Below, in pieces: positions 44,724-53,967 of a DNA stretch of 64,000 nt (its first letter is position 1; each line of letters opens with the position of its first letter). The stretch is from NCBI GenBank assembly GCA_023399155.1, contig JAEWQP010000002.1, positions 262,905-326,904 of the forward strand. Reading direction: 5' to 3'. A program made the position numbers and the translations under genes. The notes under the pieces are model-generated. The model made no database searches. It saw nothing but the letters and a program-made list of their open reading frames with translations, and was not told the origin of the DNA. Source of the stretch: Verrucomicrobiota bacterium. GTDB taxonomy: Bacteria; Verrucomicrobiota; Verrucomicrobiia; Opitutales; Opitutaceae.

Positions 44724-47645
44724 ATGAGTGACCCCTGGATAGTGTCGCAGACCGATTTTGCCCAGTTGCTGCCCTGGGAGGGACTGTTCACCCTCGGTTC
44801 TCCGGGACTCCATGTCCGAGGATGCCTCGAGGAGGCCGTGGGCGTTGACCCCCAGAATCGCGAGTACATGCGGTCTCCGGGAAACGTGACAGCCGAGAAC
44901 TTCCCCGAAGGACGGCAGAAGTGGGGGACCTATGTTCCCGGCATCTACGGACGGCATCCACGGCTCAACGCGCAGTTGGTCAACCTTCCGTGGTTTGCCG
45001 GCGTGGGGTTCGTCGCGGGTGGCGAATCTCTGGATACGTCACGCTCCCGGACGTTCGATCACCGCCGGGAGCTCGACCTGCGACGTGCTGTACTGACTCG
45101 GTCGCTTGGCTGGACCGCGGCCGACGGCGCAGTCCTGCGCATGTCGTTCGAGCGCTTCGTGGCGGCGGATGCCGGTCGACTGCTCGCGTGGCGGGTCCGC
45201 CTCGAGAGCGATCGTGCGATCGAGCTGGAGATGCGGACCGGCATCGACTCCGACGTGCGGACCAATGGCTACGACCACTTCACGGACCGTACATTCGCGC
45301 CGAGGGATGGCCGGCTGTCCGCGGCGGTGCTGACCGATCGGGGCGACCGGGTGGAGATCCGCCGTGCCACATCCTCGTCGATTCCCGGGGAGAGGGTCGT
45401 GATCGAGTGCGCCGGGCGTGCCATCGTTCGGCGCGACTTCTTCCGCCTCGGTCCACGCCAGCCCTTGGTGTGCGATGGGTTCGGGGCCGTCTCCACCTCG
45501 CGCGACCGCGTCGATCTAGGGGAGGCGGAGGAACTCATGGCCGCGGCGGTGAAACGTGGATACGAAGCCGTGCGCACTTCGCACGAGGCAGAGTGGGAGG
45601 CGCGCTGGCGCGGTTGCGATGTGGAGATCGACGGTCCCGAAGTGGACCAGCGCGCGCTGCGTGTCTCGTTGTTTCACATGCTCCGATCCCATCCGCGTAA
45701 CGAGCGGCTTGCGATCGACCCCAAGGGGTACGCCGGCGACGCATACTTCGGTCGGTTTTTCTGGGATACCGAAATGTGCCTGCTGCCGTTCTTCCTCTAC
45801 ACCGATCCGGCCCGAGCCCGGGAACTGCTGGCCTTCAGGAATCACTCGCTGCAGGGCGCGCGCCGCAATGCCGCGCGCTATGGCTATCCCGGCGCCCGCT
45901 TCGCGTGGGAGTCCGATGATCTCGGCGACGAGAACTGCGCGGCATGGGAGTATGCCGATCACGAGATACATGTCTCGGCGGATATCATCTATGCGCTCGC
46001 CCACCACGATGCGGCAGTGCCGGCTACGCCGCTGTTGGCGGAGTTCGCACCCTTGGTGGTCGAGACCTGCCGGTTCTGGGCGGCGCGTTGTGACCGGCGT
46101 CCCGGTGATGAACATCCCAGTCTGCTGGGTGTGATGGGCCCGGACGAGTATGCCCATTTCTCGGACAACAACGCCTACACGAATCGCGTGGTGAAGCTGG
46201 CGTTCTCATGCGCATCGGGGGAGGTGGGTGTGATCGGGGGCGCGTCGATGGAGGAGCGCACGCTCTTTCGTCAACTCGCCGAGTCCTTGGCCATCCCTCG
46301 CAGCGCCAGCGATCCCCGCCTGGTGTTGCAGTGCGACGGCTATGACCGGCGCGTGGAAGCGTCGTTTGAGCAACGGTGGCGCGACCGTTCGAAGCCCTAT
46401 GCCTCGCAGGTTTCGCAGGAGCGCCTCTATCGGAGCCAGAATCTGAAGCAGGCGGATGTGTTGCTGATGCAGTGGCTCTTTGCTCACGAATTCAGCGAGG
46501 ACGAGCTTCGGGCGGCATGGGACTACTATGTTCCTCGAACCACCCATGATTCGTCTCTCTCGGCCGGCACGCATGCTCTCGTCGCAGCGCGCCTCGGGAA
46601 GATTGAGGAAGCCTATTCCTTTTGGTTGCTGGGAAGCCGGTTGGATATCGCGGGCGGTGCAGCCCAGGGCATCCATATCGCCAGCGCTGGCAGTGCCTGG
46701 ATGATGGCGGCATTCGGTTTCGCCGGCATGGCCACGGCGTTTGAATCCACGACCCTCACGCTGCGACCGCGCATGCCGGCGCAGTGGAGGGCGATCCGAT
46801 TCCCGTTGATCTGGCGGGGCATGCCCGTGCGCGTCGAGGTGCGGCACGACTCGGTCGCGATCGAGAACCTCGGTCAGGACGAACTCGTGTGCCGGGTGGT
46901 CGAACGGACAATTGCCGTACCGGCGGGACGGCGCGTCCTCGAGGTGCGGCGGCCGGCGCGGATCTCGGCGGTGATATTCGATCTCGACGGCGTGATCGTA
47001 TCCACGGACGGGTGTCACGCCAGGGCATGGAGGCGGCTCGCGGAGGACGAGAGGATCTCTGTTACCTCCGCGCAACTCGAGCGGTGTCGGGGGGTCGGCC
47101 GGATGGAGAGTCTCGGGATTGTGCTCGAGCAGTCGCGGCAGGATTACGATGAGCGGGCGAGGCAGGAACTTGCCGATCGGAAGAATCGATATTACCGCGA
47201 GTCGCTGGAACAACTCACTCGCGCGGAGATTCTGCCGGGTGTGGAGCGTCTGTTGGCGGACTTGCGACAGCGTGGGTTGCGCACGGCAATAGCCTCTTCC
47301 AGCCGCAATGCGCCGCTCATCCTCGAGCGCATCGGGCTGGCGGATCGGTTTGATGCCATCGCCGACGGCAACGACATAGCGCGCAGCAAGCCCGATCCGG
47401 AGGTGTTCGAGCTCGCGGCGCGACGCCTTCGCGTTCCTCACCACGAATGCCTCGTGGTTGAGGACGCCGAGGCCGGAGTCATGGCTGCCCGGGCTGCAGG
47501 GATGCGGGTGGTCGGGGTGGGTTCAGCGCACCGTCATCCAGGCGTTGACCTCGGGATTCCTTCGCTGGATGGCGTGGATATCGAGACCTTGCTTTCAGTG
47601 CGGTGCCGCGGTGTGTCGGCGGACAGCGGCCCCGATTCCTCGTGA
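44724..47645 (+). CDS. GH65 disaccharide phosphorylase fused to beta-phosphoglucomutase
   Basis: 973 residues from ATG 44724; further upstream in-frame codons lie within the symporter gene. Residues about 1-745 are GH65: 'GYAGDAYFGRFFWDTEMCLL', the general-acid Glu at about 475 in 'GVMGPDEYAHFSDNNAYTN', 'LKQADVLLMQWLFAHEF' and the phosphate-site 'TTHDSSLSAGTHALVAARLG'. Residues about 748-960 are a HAD-family beta-phosphoglucomutase: nucleophile D753 and D755 in 'VIFDLDGVIVSTDGCHARAW', 'IASSSRNAPLILERIG', 'SKPDPEVFELAARRL' and 'VVEDAEAGVMAARAAGM'. GH65 splits an alpha-glucoside with phosphate to beta-glucose-1-P, and the mutase makes glucose-6-P. The two activities are normally separate genes. 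Cytosolic. The substrate (kojibiose, nigerose, trehalose or other) cannot be decided. Confidence 0.9.
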   Translation: MSDPWIVSQTDFAQLLPWEGLFTLGSPGLHVRGCLEEAVGVDPQNREYMRSPGNVTAENFPEGRQKWGTYVPGIYGRHPRLNAQLVNLPWFAGVGFVAGGESLDTSRSRTFDHRRELDLRRAVLTRSLGWTAADGAVLRMSFERFVAADAGRLLAWRVRLESDRAIELEMRTGIDSDVRTNGYDHFTDRTFAPRDGRLSAAVLTDRGDRVEIRRATSSSIPGERVVIECAGRAIVRRDFFRLGPRQPLVCDGFGAVSTSRDRVDLGEAEELMAAAVKRGYEAVRTSHEAEWEARWRGCDVEIDGPEVDQRALRVSLFHMLRSHPRNERLAIDPKGYAGDAYFGRFFWDTEMCLLPFFLYTDPARARELLAFRNHSLQGARRNAARYGYPGARFAWESDDLGDENCAAWEYADHEIHVSADIIYALAHHDAAVPATPLLAEFAPLVVETCRFWAARCDRRPGDEHPSLLGVMGPDEYAHFSDNNAYTNRVVKLAFSCASGEVGVIGGASMEERTLFRQLAESLAIPRSASDPRLVLQCDGYDRRVEASFEQRWRDRSKPYASQVSQERLYRSQNLKQADVLLMQWLFAHEFSEDELRAAWDYYVPRTTHDSSLSAGTHALVAARLGKIEEAYSFWLLGSRLDIAGGAAQGIHIASAGSAWMMAAFGFAGMATAFESTTLTLRPRMPAQWRAIRFPLIWRGMPVRVEVRHDSVAIENLGQDELVCRVVERTIAVPAGRRVLEVRRPARISAVIFDLDGVIVSTDGCHARAWRRLAEDERISVTSAQLERCRGVGRMESLGIVLEQSRQDYDERARQELADRKNRYYRESLEQLTRAEILPGVERLLADLRQRGLRTAIASSSRNAPLILERIGLADRFDAIADGNDIARSKPDPEVFELAARRLRVPHHECLVVEDAEAGVMAARAAGMRVVGVGSAHRHPGVDLGIPSLDGVDIETLLSVRCRGVSADSGPDSS

Positions 47646-47666
47646 ATCTCGTACTTCGATGCTGCG

Positions 47667-49967
47667 ATGAACCATTACTATAGAACGCCCCAGAACGAAG
47701 AGGGTCTGCAAAACGTCATCCTGCAGAACCGGTGCGGGAACCGTCTCACGCTACTCGTGCGCGAGGGTCACACGGAACTGGAGTTTCTCTATCGTCCCAA
47801 CGCATACCGCAACAAGGACTTCGCTTCCCGCAACTTTTCGAACCGGGATTTACAGACGAACCTGTTCGGCGGTTGCGAATGGCCGGATATCTCGAGTGCG
47901 GCGGATCTGTCGTTCGCCTACGATCCCTTCCACACGCGGGTGATGCCGCGCCATGCGAGTGGCGCGGCGAACGTTATCCATCTGCTCAATATGGCCGACG
48001 AGAATGCGTTCGTGATCGCTGCGCGTGCGCCGCTGATGCTCGCGTTCCGCCCGCATCGAGCCTTCGTCGTGCGTGATGGGTTGATGATGGAGAAGTTTCG
48101 GGACCGGGGGCGCGACATCGTGAGCTTCGTCCAGTTCCCGGGATTCGAGGCCAGTCGCTTCCGTGTGCTTGAGGACGGGACCCATGTGCTTCAGGTTCTC
48201 GCGGACGATCCGGTTCTCGTGGGCGGCGAGGAGAACGAGGCCCAGGTTGAACGTGTGCTGCGACGATTCGCCGGAAAATCGATCGTGGCCTTGCTGGCGG
48301 AAAACGAGGCGACCATCGATCGCGATCTGGCCGCGGGTCAGGCGCGGCTGGAGGACGCGAAGTATCAGGAAGTCTATGACTTGAACCGCCGCATCGGGTG
48401 GTCCTCGATCGATGCCGGAGGCGCGTGCTGTGGAGCGTTGAATAGAATCTACCAACTCATCTGGGTGCGCGATGGATCGATGAGTTCGGTGCATCACGCG
48501 TTGGCGGGAAACCCTGAGTTCATCCGCATCTGGGCACCATTCTTGTGGGCCAATCCGACCGAGGCCCGGACGGATGAGGGTGCGACGGTCCCGGAGTTTG
48601 GTCAGATGCTCGGGACGCGCTGGAGCAAGTCCGAGGATGACGGGCTGTTTTACGCCACCTGGGCCCTGTTCATCCACTTCCGAACCACCGGTGACGATCG
48701 CCTGCTGCGCTCCGGAGCGCTGGATCTGCTGAAGCGGGCGATTGATGCGCAGCTCGGCAGGTGCTGGGACGCGGCATCGCGCCTGATGATCAGCGACACG
48801 CTCGGCGAGGAGGCCCTTCGAGGGAATCCATACCATGGATACGACATCGTCACTGGCGCGCTGCAGGACGCCGTTGGCAACGTGCGTGCCGACGGCCGGT
48901 TGATCACGCGCGTCGCCACGTTCTACCATCAGGCCAACACCTGCAACCTGCTGCGCATGGCGTTGTGCCTGGTGGAGGCGATCGATGGAGAAACTGCCGC
49001 CACCGCTGCGTGGCGAACCCGTCTGGCTGAGTTGGAGGAGAGCGTCGCGCAGCAGTTCATCGACTCGAAGGGCGAACCCTATTGCCTGAGGGCGATCTTC
49101 GAGGATGGCTCGACGCACTGGACCGGGTTGGACGAGGAGCCCGATCCTTGGGAGTATGCGTGGGCGGTGGCACAGGGGCCGTTCTTTCCCTGGTGGGACG
49201 CGCAGCGACGAGGCGCGATCCGGCTGATCGAGGAGTGGCCACGCCGTGCCAGGCGGAGCTACGGCTTGTGCCCGTGGAATGTGCTCAATCGATCGCTCCA
49301 CGAGTGGGGCCTGTTGAGCGCCGAGGCCAGCGCGGAAAACCTTCGCGAGGAGGTCGAGGAAGCGCTCACCACGCCGCGAAAGTATCCGATGAAGGGTTCC
49401 CTGCACGAGGATCATCGCCGTCCGGACGCCTTGCGCGGGCTGCCTTTCACCATCGGATCGTTTGTGCTGGCCCAGACAGCGCGACTGCTCGCACCGTTGC
49501 CGCAGGGGATCGCCGTACGTGATGGTGGACTGACGCGAGAGCTCAGGCAGTTTCGCTATCGGCTCGCCACGATCGATGTGAGACGCCGGGGCGAGGGCCC
49601 GCAGGTGCGTCGATGGTGGCTCAATGGCGAGCTGATGCCGTGGACGCTCCAGATTCCAGAGACAGCTTTGCGCGCGGGCCGGAATGAAGTCGTGGTCGAG
49701 CTGGGAGATACGCGCGAGCATCCTCGCCTCTATGGCAGCGACGCGGAGCTTCTCGCGGTGTTGCCCAAGGATGACTCTACCGAGTACGTGCTACGATCGC
49801 CCTTGCGGATGAATCTGGAGTTCGAAGGGTGCCTGACGGATGTGCGCGTCACGGAGGATGCCGGGAGCGTCCGTGAATACCTTCGGGAAGCGTATGCCGC
49901 CCGAGGCCGCACCATCGTGACCATCCCGATCGGCGGGACGATCCGCGTGAGCTGCCGCCGGGCGTGA
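47667..49967 (+). CDS. Unassigned (alpha/alpha)6-barrel-like protein, cytosolic, possible glycosidase
   Basis: 766 residues, 21 bases after the GH65 fusion and on the same strand. I recognise no named family. An N-terminal beta-rich part (about 1-190), a helical middle (about 230-600) with 'GALNRIYQLIWVRDGSMSSV', like the W-R-D-G element of GH15/GH63-type barrels, 'DEEPDPWEYAWAVAQGPFFP' and 'RSYGLCPWNVLNRSLHEWG', and a C-terminal beta domain (about 640-766). Acidic residues in 'WTGLDEEPDPWEYAW' could be catalytic, but I cannot assign roles. No signal peptide. The context (symporter, GH65-mutase) suggests a second enzyme on an imported alpha-glucoside or decorated oligosaccharide. The stop is 108 bases from the convergent GH5-like gene. 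Confidence 0.72.
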   Translation: MNHYYRTPQNEEGLQNVILQNRCGNRLTLLVREGHTELEFLYRPNAYRNKDFASRNFSNRDLQTNLFGGCEWPDISSAADLSFAYDPFHTRVMPRHASGAANVIHLLNMADENAFVIAARAPLMLAFRPHRAFVVRDGLMMEKFRDRGRDIVSFVQFPGFEASRFRVLEDGTHVLQVLADDPVLVGGEENEAQVERVLRRFAGKSIVALLAENEATIDRDLAAGQARLEDAKYQEVYDLNRRIGWSSIDAGGACCGALNRIYQLIWVRDGSMSSVHHALAGNPEFIRIWAPFLWANPTEARTDEGATVPEFGQMLGTRWSKSEDDGLFYATWALFIHFRTTGDDRLLRSGALDLLKRAIDAQLGRCWDAASRLMISDTLGEEALRGNPYHGYDIVTGALQDAVGNVRADGRLITRVATFYHQANTCNLLRMALCLVEAIDGETAATAAWRTRLAELEESVAQQFIDSKGEPYCLRAIFEDGSTHWTGLDEEPDPWEYAWAVAQGPFFPWWDAQRRGAIRLIEEWPRRARRSYGLCPWNVLNRSLHEWGLLSAEASAENLREEVEEALTTPRKYPMKGSLHEDHRRPDALRGLPFTIGSFVLAQTARLLAPLPQGIAVRDGGLTRELRQFRYRLATIDVRRRGEGPQVRRWWLNGELMPWTLQIPETALRAGRNEVVVELGDTREHPRLYGSDAELLAVLPKDDSTEYVLRSPLRMNLEFEGCLTDVRVTEDAGSVREYLREAYAARGRTIVTIPIGGTIRVSCRRA

Positions 49968-50075
49968 TGTCGAACCGTGCCGCAGACTCGGGGGCGCGGA
50001 AGCCGCGGCGCGCATGAACGACAGGAAAGCGCAGTCCCGGAGAGGAGTGCCGCATCACGCAGCCGGTGGATCAGT

Positions 50076-51092
50076 CTACCGCATGTAGCGATCGCGCAGC
50101 GCGAGGAACTTGAAGACCTCGTGATGGTAAGGGCTGAATTCCGGGTCCGGGATGCCGCTCGGTGGGACAGCCGGTGATCCGTAGCCGGTCTGGAACATGT
50201 CGTGGTGGTAGACAACGTATCCACCGAGCTCCCACACCCGGGCGATCTGGATGATGTGGTCGTAGGGTGAAGTCGGGTCACCCGTGGGACCGCCAAACCT
50301 TGCGGTGCCATTGCGGGCAGGCTCGTCGTCGACGACGGGTTTGTTGTAGCGCTTGAGCAGGTAGGCGATTTCATCCGGCGCGACCTGCCAGTGCGGTGCG
50401 TTCGTCCCTTCACGCGAGGTGTGCGGGGTGAGGAAATCGAGGGCGAGGTTGTCCTTCACATCGCCGAGGTGTCCGGCCCAGCCGGGTGAACTTGTCACAT
50501 GGCGTTCCGGGTCCTCGCGCTTGATCACGGCGACCAGCGCGGGGACGCGGGCGTCGTGCTCGTTCCAGATCTGAAGGATGAGATTGCGGTGAGGTTTGAG
50601 TTCGGACGTGAGCGTGGCGACGGCCTGATCCTGCGCGTCGGGTTCGAGCAGGATACCGTCGGCTCGGCTCTCGTTGGCAAACACGGCCAGTTCGACGACC
50701 ATGCCCAGCGCGTCGGCGTCGGCGAGGATGGCTCGCAGCGTGGCGACATGCGCGGCCTGCAGCGCGCCCTCGGGCGTGTAGAGCGTGCGGTCGGGGCCGG
50801 CGTCGACGAAGCCGTTGCGGTTGTCCCACTGGGCCCAGACGCGAATCATGTTCACGCCGTATCTTTGGAACTTCGCCAGCCACTGACGGCGCGTCGTGGC
50901 GTCGCGATTGAACTCGGGATTGTAGATGGCGTTGAAGAAACTCACGCCTGTGAGAGGAAAGGGCTGCCCGTCCAAGAGGAAGCGCGTGCCTTGGATCGCG
51001 AGCACGTGGCCGGCGGGTGCGGCTGGTTCTGTGGCGGAGAGCAGAGGCGTCAGAAGGGGAAGGCAGGAACAGAGGAGCCGGGAGAGTTTCAT
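50076..51092 (-). CDS. Secreted GH5-like glycoside hydrolase
   Basis: 338 residues with a signal peptide (MKLSRLLCSCLPLLTPLLSA). A (beta/alpha)8-type clan A enzyme: 'FLLDGQPFPLTGVSFFNAIY', 'GVNMIRVWAQWDNRNGF', the acid/base Glu candidate in 'LILQIWNEHDARVPALVAVI', and 'KPVVDDEPARNG' with a nucleophile Glu candidate late in the sequence. Family GH5 or a neighbour is plausible; subfamily unclear. It lies downstream of the GH140-type gene in the minus-strand series, separated by 118 bases, so it may help trim the same polysaccharide outside the cell. Confidence 0.72.
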   Translation of the reverse strand: MKLSRLLCSCLPLLTPLLSATEPAAPAGHVLAIQGTRFLLDGQPFPLTGVSFFNAIYNPEFNRDATTRRQWLAKFQRYGVNMIRVWAQWDNRNGFVDAGPDRTLYTPEGALQAAHVATLRAILADADALGMVVELAVFANESRADGILLEPDAQDQAVATLTSELKPHRNLILQIWNEHDARVPALVAVIKREDPERHVTSSPGWAGHLGDVKDNLALDFLTPHTSREGTNAPHWQVAPDEIAYLLKRYNKPVVDDEPARNGTARFGGPTGDPTSPYDHIIQIARVWELGGYVVYHHDMFQTGYGSPAVPPSGIPDPEFSPYHHEVFKFLALRDRYMR

Positions 51093-51210
51093 GGTGAAGA
51101 GGACAGATGGTTACGAACAGGCCGGCGGATCGATGGTCGCTTCGGCCTGCCCGTGCGAGAAGGACGCACGACGGCCGCCAGCGTGAGCGCGACAAGGGAG
51201 ACCGGTCGAA

Positions 51211-52599
51211 TCATGGAGAAGTGATCACGAGCACCCAATCGTTTCCTCGCGCGGGGCTTTGCGGTGGATCGAACGCGACCGCGCCGCGTGCCGCTGCCTC
51301 GCGCGGAGGCGAAGCGAGGCTGATCGCATGGCCTGTGCGCGGGTCGACCCAACGGGCTGAGGCGCCGCGGTCGCCGAATCCGGACAGGTCGAGCGTGAAA
51401 GCGTAACCATACGGTGAATACGCAATCACGCAGGCCACGCCGGCGTCAGCCGGGGCCGGGGCCGCAGCCGCGAGGATGCTTGCTTCGGGCGGGCGTTCGT
51501 CGGGAGCGACGATTTCGTGGCGCGGCTCGAGCGTGGCCCAGGGCAGGTTATCCAGCACACGACGCATCACACCCATTTGGAACGCGCCTGGATAGTCGAG
51601 CGCCTCCTGCCAGGGCGTGCGCACGTGGCCCACCGGCTCACGACCGGCCTGCCACATCTGCCACACGGCGTGATGGCCGTAGGTATGCCCGGCCGCGCCG
51701 GAGAGCATCGACCACCACGCGGCCCGGCGCACCTCGAAGTCGGTGAACCATCCCAACTCGACCGGTTTCCAGGCGATGGGATGGTCCTCGTAGTTGGGCT
51801 CGCCGTCGATGACCGGCTTGACGGGCACGCGGGCGCGGTCGGCGAGAGTGACTTGGAAGTTGAGATTGTCCGCGGCGGAGTGACCCGACTGGAAGAGATT
51901 GAAGTCGAGCCAGGCATGCTCGTGCCACCAGCGGGAGGAGGAGCTGCCGCCTGCCGGGTGATACGTGATGAGTTGGGTGCGGCCGACGGCGGCACGCACG
52001 CCGGTCGCCATGGCCTCGATGATGGCAAAGTCCTCGGGCTCGTCGGGCCGGCGGTCACCGCCGAGCACCCAGACCACGTCGGCTTTGGCGTAACGTCGCC
52101 CGACCCACTCGCCATAGATGCGGGCGTTGTCCGGCGTGAACACCAATGGACCGACGCCCCAGCTCTGCAGGTTGAACTTGTCCCCCCAGGTCGGAAGCAG
52201 CGCCAGTGTCAGCCCCAGCTCGTTTGCGCGCGCGACGACCCGGTCCACGTGGGCGAAATAGGCCTCGTTGGGTTGCGCGGGATCGAGGTCGTGCAGCGGC
52301 ACGTCGCCGTTGGCGTTGGGCGTGCGCAAGCCGTCGAGTTCGGCCAGAAGCACGCACTGGATGACCGTGAACCCTTTCTCGGCGCGATTGCGCAGGTACC
52401 TGTCGGCCTCCTCGACGGTGAGGCGGTGGAACAGTTCCCACGCCGTGTCGCCAAGCCAGAAGAAAGGCGTGCCGTCGGCCCGGGCGAGGTGTCGCCGATC
52501 ATCGGATACGCGGACCGGCCCGGCTGCCGCGAGCGCGTCGTCGAGGCCGTCCGACGCGAGCAGCAGGGCGAAGGTCCGGAGGAACAGGGTGGCACGCAT
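51211..52599 (-). CDS. Secreted DUF4038/GH140-type glycoside hydrolase (apiosidase-like)
   Basis: 462 residues from ATG 52599, with a signal peptide (MRATLFLRTFALLLASDGLD, cleavage near 'ALAAAG'). A DUF4038 barrel: 'RADGTPFFWLGDTAWELFHR', 'KGFTVIQCVLLAELDGL', 'VVWVLGGDRRPDEPEDF' with an acid residue, 'LIDYH'-like 'QLITYHPAGG', and 'KPVIDGEPNYEDHPIAW' with a Glu nucleophile candidate. A C-terminal all-beta 'collagen-binding-like' domain follows (about 380-462). GH140 was founded on a Bacteroides apiosidase acting on rhamnogalacturonan II (recalled). The call depends on the DUF4038 subgroup; related members act differently. It is 106 bases downstream of an MFS transporter gene in the same series. 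Confidence 0.8.
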   Translation of the reverse strand: MRATLFLRTFALLLASDGLDDALAAAGPVRVSDDRRHLARADGTPFFWLGDTAWELFHRLTVEEADRYLRNRAEKGFTVIQCVLLAELDGLRTPNANGDVPLHDLDPAQPNEAYFAHVDRVVARANELGLTLALLPTWGDKFNLQSWGVGPLVFTPDNARIYGEWVGRRYAKADVVWVLGGDRRPDEPEDFAIIEAMATGVRAAVGRTQLITYHPAGGSSSSRWWHEHAWLDFNLFQSGHSAADNLNFQVTLADRARVPVKPVIDGEPNYEDHPIAWKPVELGWFTDFEVRRAAWWSMLSGAAGHTYGHHAVWQMWQAGREPVGHVRTPWQEALDYPGAFQMGVMRRVLDNLPWATLEPRHEIVAPDERPPEASILAAAAPAPADAGVACVIAYSPYGYAFTLDLSGFGDRGASARWVDPRTGHAISLASPPREAAARGAVAFDPPQSPARGNDWVLVITSP

Positions 52600-52705
52600 G
52601 ATGAACGGGGGAGGGGACGACGACGAGGGATAGCATCCAGTCTCACGGCCGCAGCGCCACGGGTTTGTCAATTCATCAGGTTGAGAGGAGGGTCCCACGC
52701 CGTCT

Positions 52706-53965
52706 TCACATTTCAAGATCCCGCCGTCGGATCAGCACAAGACCACAGAGGGCGGCGAAGGCCAGGAAAACGCCGAGGAGGGCGAATACCCCGACGAAGC
52801 CGCCCGCCGCCCGCACCATCTCGCCGACGCGTCCGATGACAAAGGCCGCGAACCCGGTCTCGACGCAGCCGATCAGGGCGGCCACCGCCCCGACCTGGGC
52901 CCGGTTGACCTCCTGCTTGAAGGCACCATGGACCGATATCCACATGGCCAGGCCGAAGATGTAGACACCGGCCGCCGCCACCACCTGATTGATCGTCGTG
53001 AGAGACGGCACCAGCAGGATCGGCAGCGTGCATACATAGGCGGCCGCGATGACCACCTTGCGCGCGCGCACGAGGGCGAGGCCGCGGCTGGCCAGCCGCC
53101 ACACGAGCAGGCCGCCGACGATGGAGCCGGCATCTTGCATCAGGTAAACAACGACGAGCCGGTTGCCGAGGGCCTGGTTGAAATCCTGCTTCCACTCGAG
53201 GGTGAAGTAGCTCGGCAGCCACTGAGTCATGAAGTACAGCCCCGGGATGATCCCCACGCCGACGCCGGTCACGGCCCAGAACGCCCGGCGCCCGAGGACA
53301 TCCCGCAGGCGCAATCCCTCGTGTCCCGCGGTTGCGCCCACCGGCAGCGGCCAGAACGCGGCGCGTTTCGCCGGGTCGCGAAACACCAGCCACCACGGGA
53401 TCAACCAAAGCAGTCCCAACCCTCCGCAGAAAAGAAAGGCCCAGCGCCAGTCGTGATGCGTGGAAAAATGAATCACCGTCTTCGGTGCCACCAGCGTGGC
53501 CAGGATGGCGCCGCTCGACAGAATGCCGACCGCGAACGCTTTTTGGCGTGAGGGAAACAGCCGCGCGATCAGCAGGAAACCCAACGGGAAGTTCGCGGCT
53601 TCGAACACACCGAGGGCGCAGCGCAGCCAGAGCATGCTCGAGTAGCTTTCCGCCCAGCCGACAGCCATCGTGGCCAACGACCAACCGGCCACCATGAACA
53701 AGAAGAAGCGTCGCAGGTCACGCACCCGATCGAGGATGAACCCTATGAACAGGTGGCTGAACGCATAGGCATAGACGAAGGCCGACAACAATCGCCCGCG
53801 CTGCGCGACGTCGAGACCGAGTTCGGCGGAAATCGGCTCGATGGCCAGGCTGAGCGTCTGGCGATCGAGGTAGTTGAGGAAGGTTGCCAGGAAAAGCAGC
53901 CCCAGGACACACCAGTGCCAGTGGCGCGCGTACCATCCATCGGCGGGAGCGGCGGACTCGCTCAT
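52706..53965 (-). CDS. MFS transporter, anion:cation symporter type
   Basis: 419 residues, 12 predicted membrane spans. The N-terminus 'LFLATFLNYLDRQTLSLAIE' is the ACS-family first helix (as in hexuronate transporters), with 'GFILDRVRDLRRFFLFM' between helices 2 and 3 and 'FEAANFPLGFLLIARLFPSR' in helix 5. Substrates of this subgroup are sugar acids or related small acids, which fits the sugar-acid kinase upstream. Its start lies 2 bases from the racemase-family stop, so the genes are co-transcribed and probably coupled. Confidence 0.88.
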   Translation of the reverse strand: MSESAAPADGWYARHWHWCVLGLLFLATFLNYLDRQTLSLAIEPISAELGLDVAQRGRLLSAFVYAYAFSHLFIGFILDRVRDLRRFFLFMVAGWSLATMAVGWAESYSSMLWLRCALGVFEAANFPLGFLLIARLFPSRQKAFAVGILSSGAILATLVAPKTVIHFSTHHDWRWAFLFCGGLGLLWLIPWWLVFRDPAKRAAFWPLPVGATAGHEGLRLRDVLGRRAFWAVTGVGVGIIPGLYFMTQWLPSYFTLEWKQDFNQALGNRLVVVYLMQDAGSIVGGLLVWRLASRGLALVRARKVVIAAAYVCTLPILLVPSLTTINQVVAAAGVYIFGLAMWISVHGAFKQEVNRAQVGAVAALIGCVETGFAAFVIGRVGEMVRAAGGFVGVFALLGVFLAFAALCGLVLIRRRDLEM

Positions 53966-53967
53966 CG

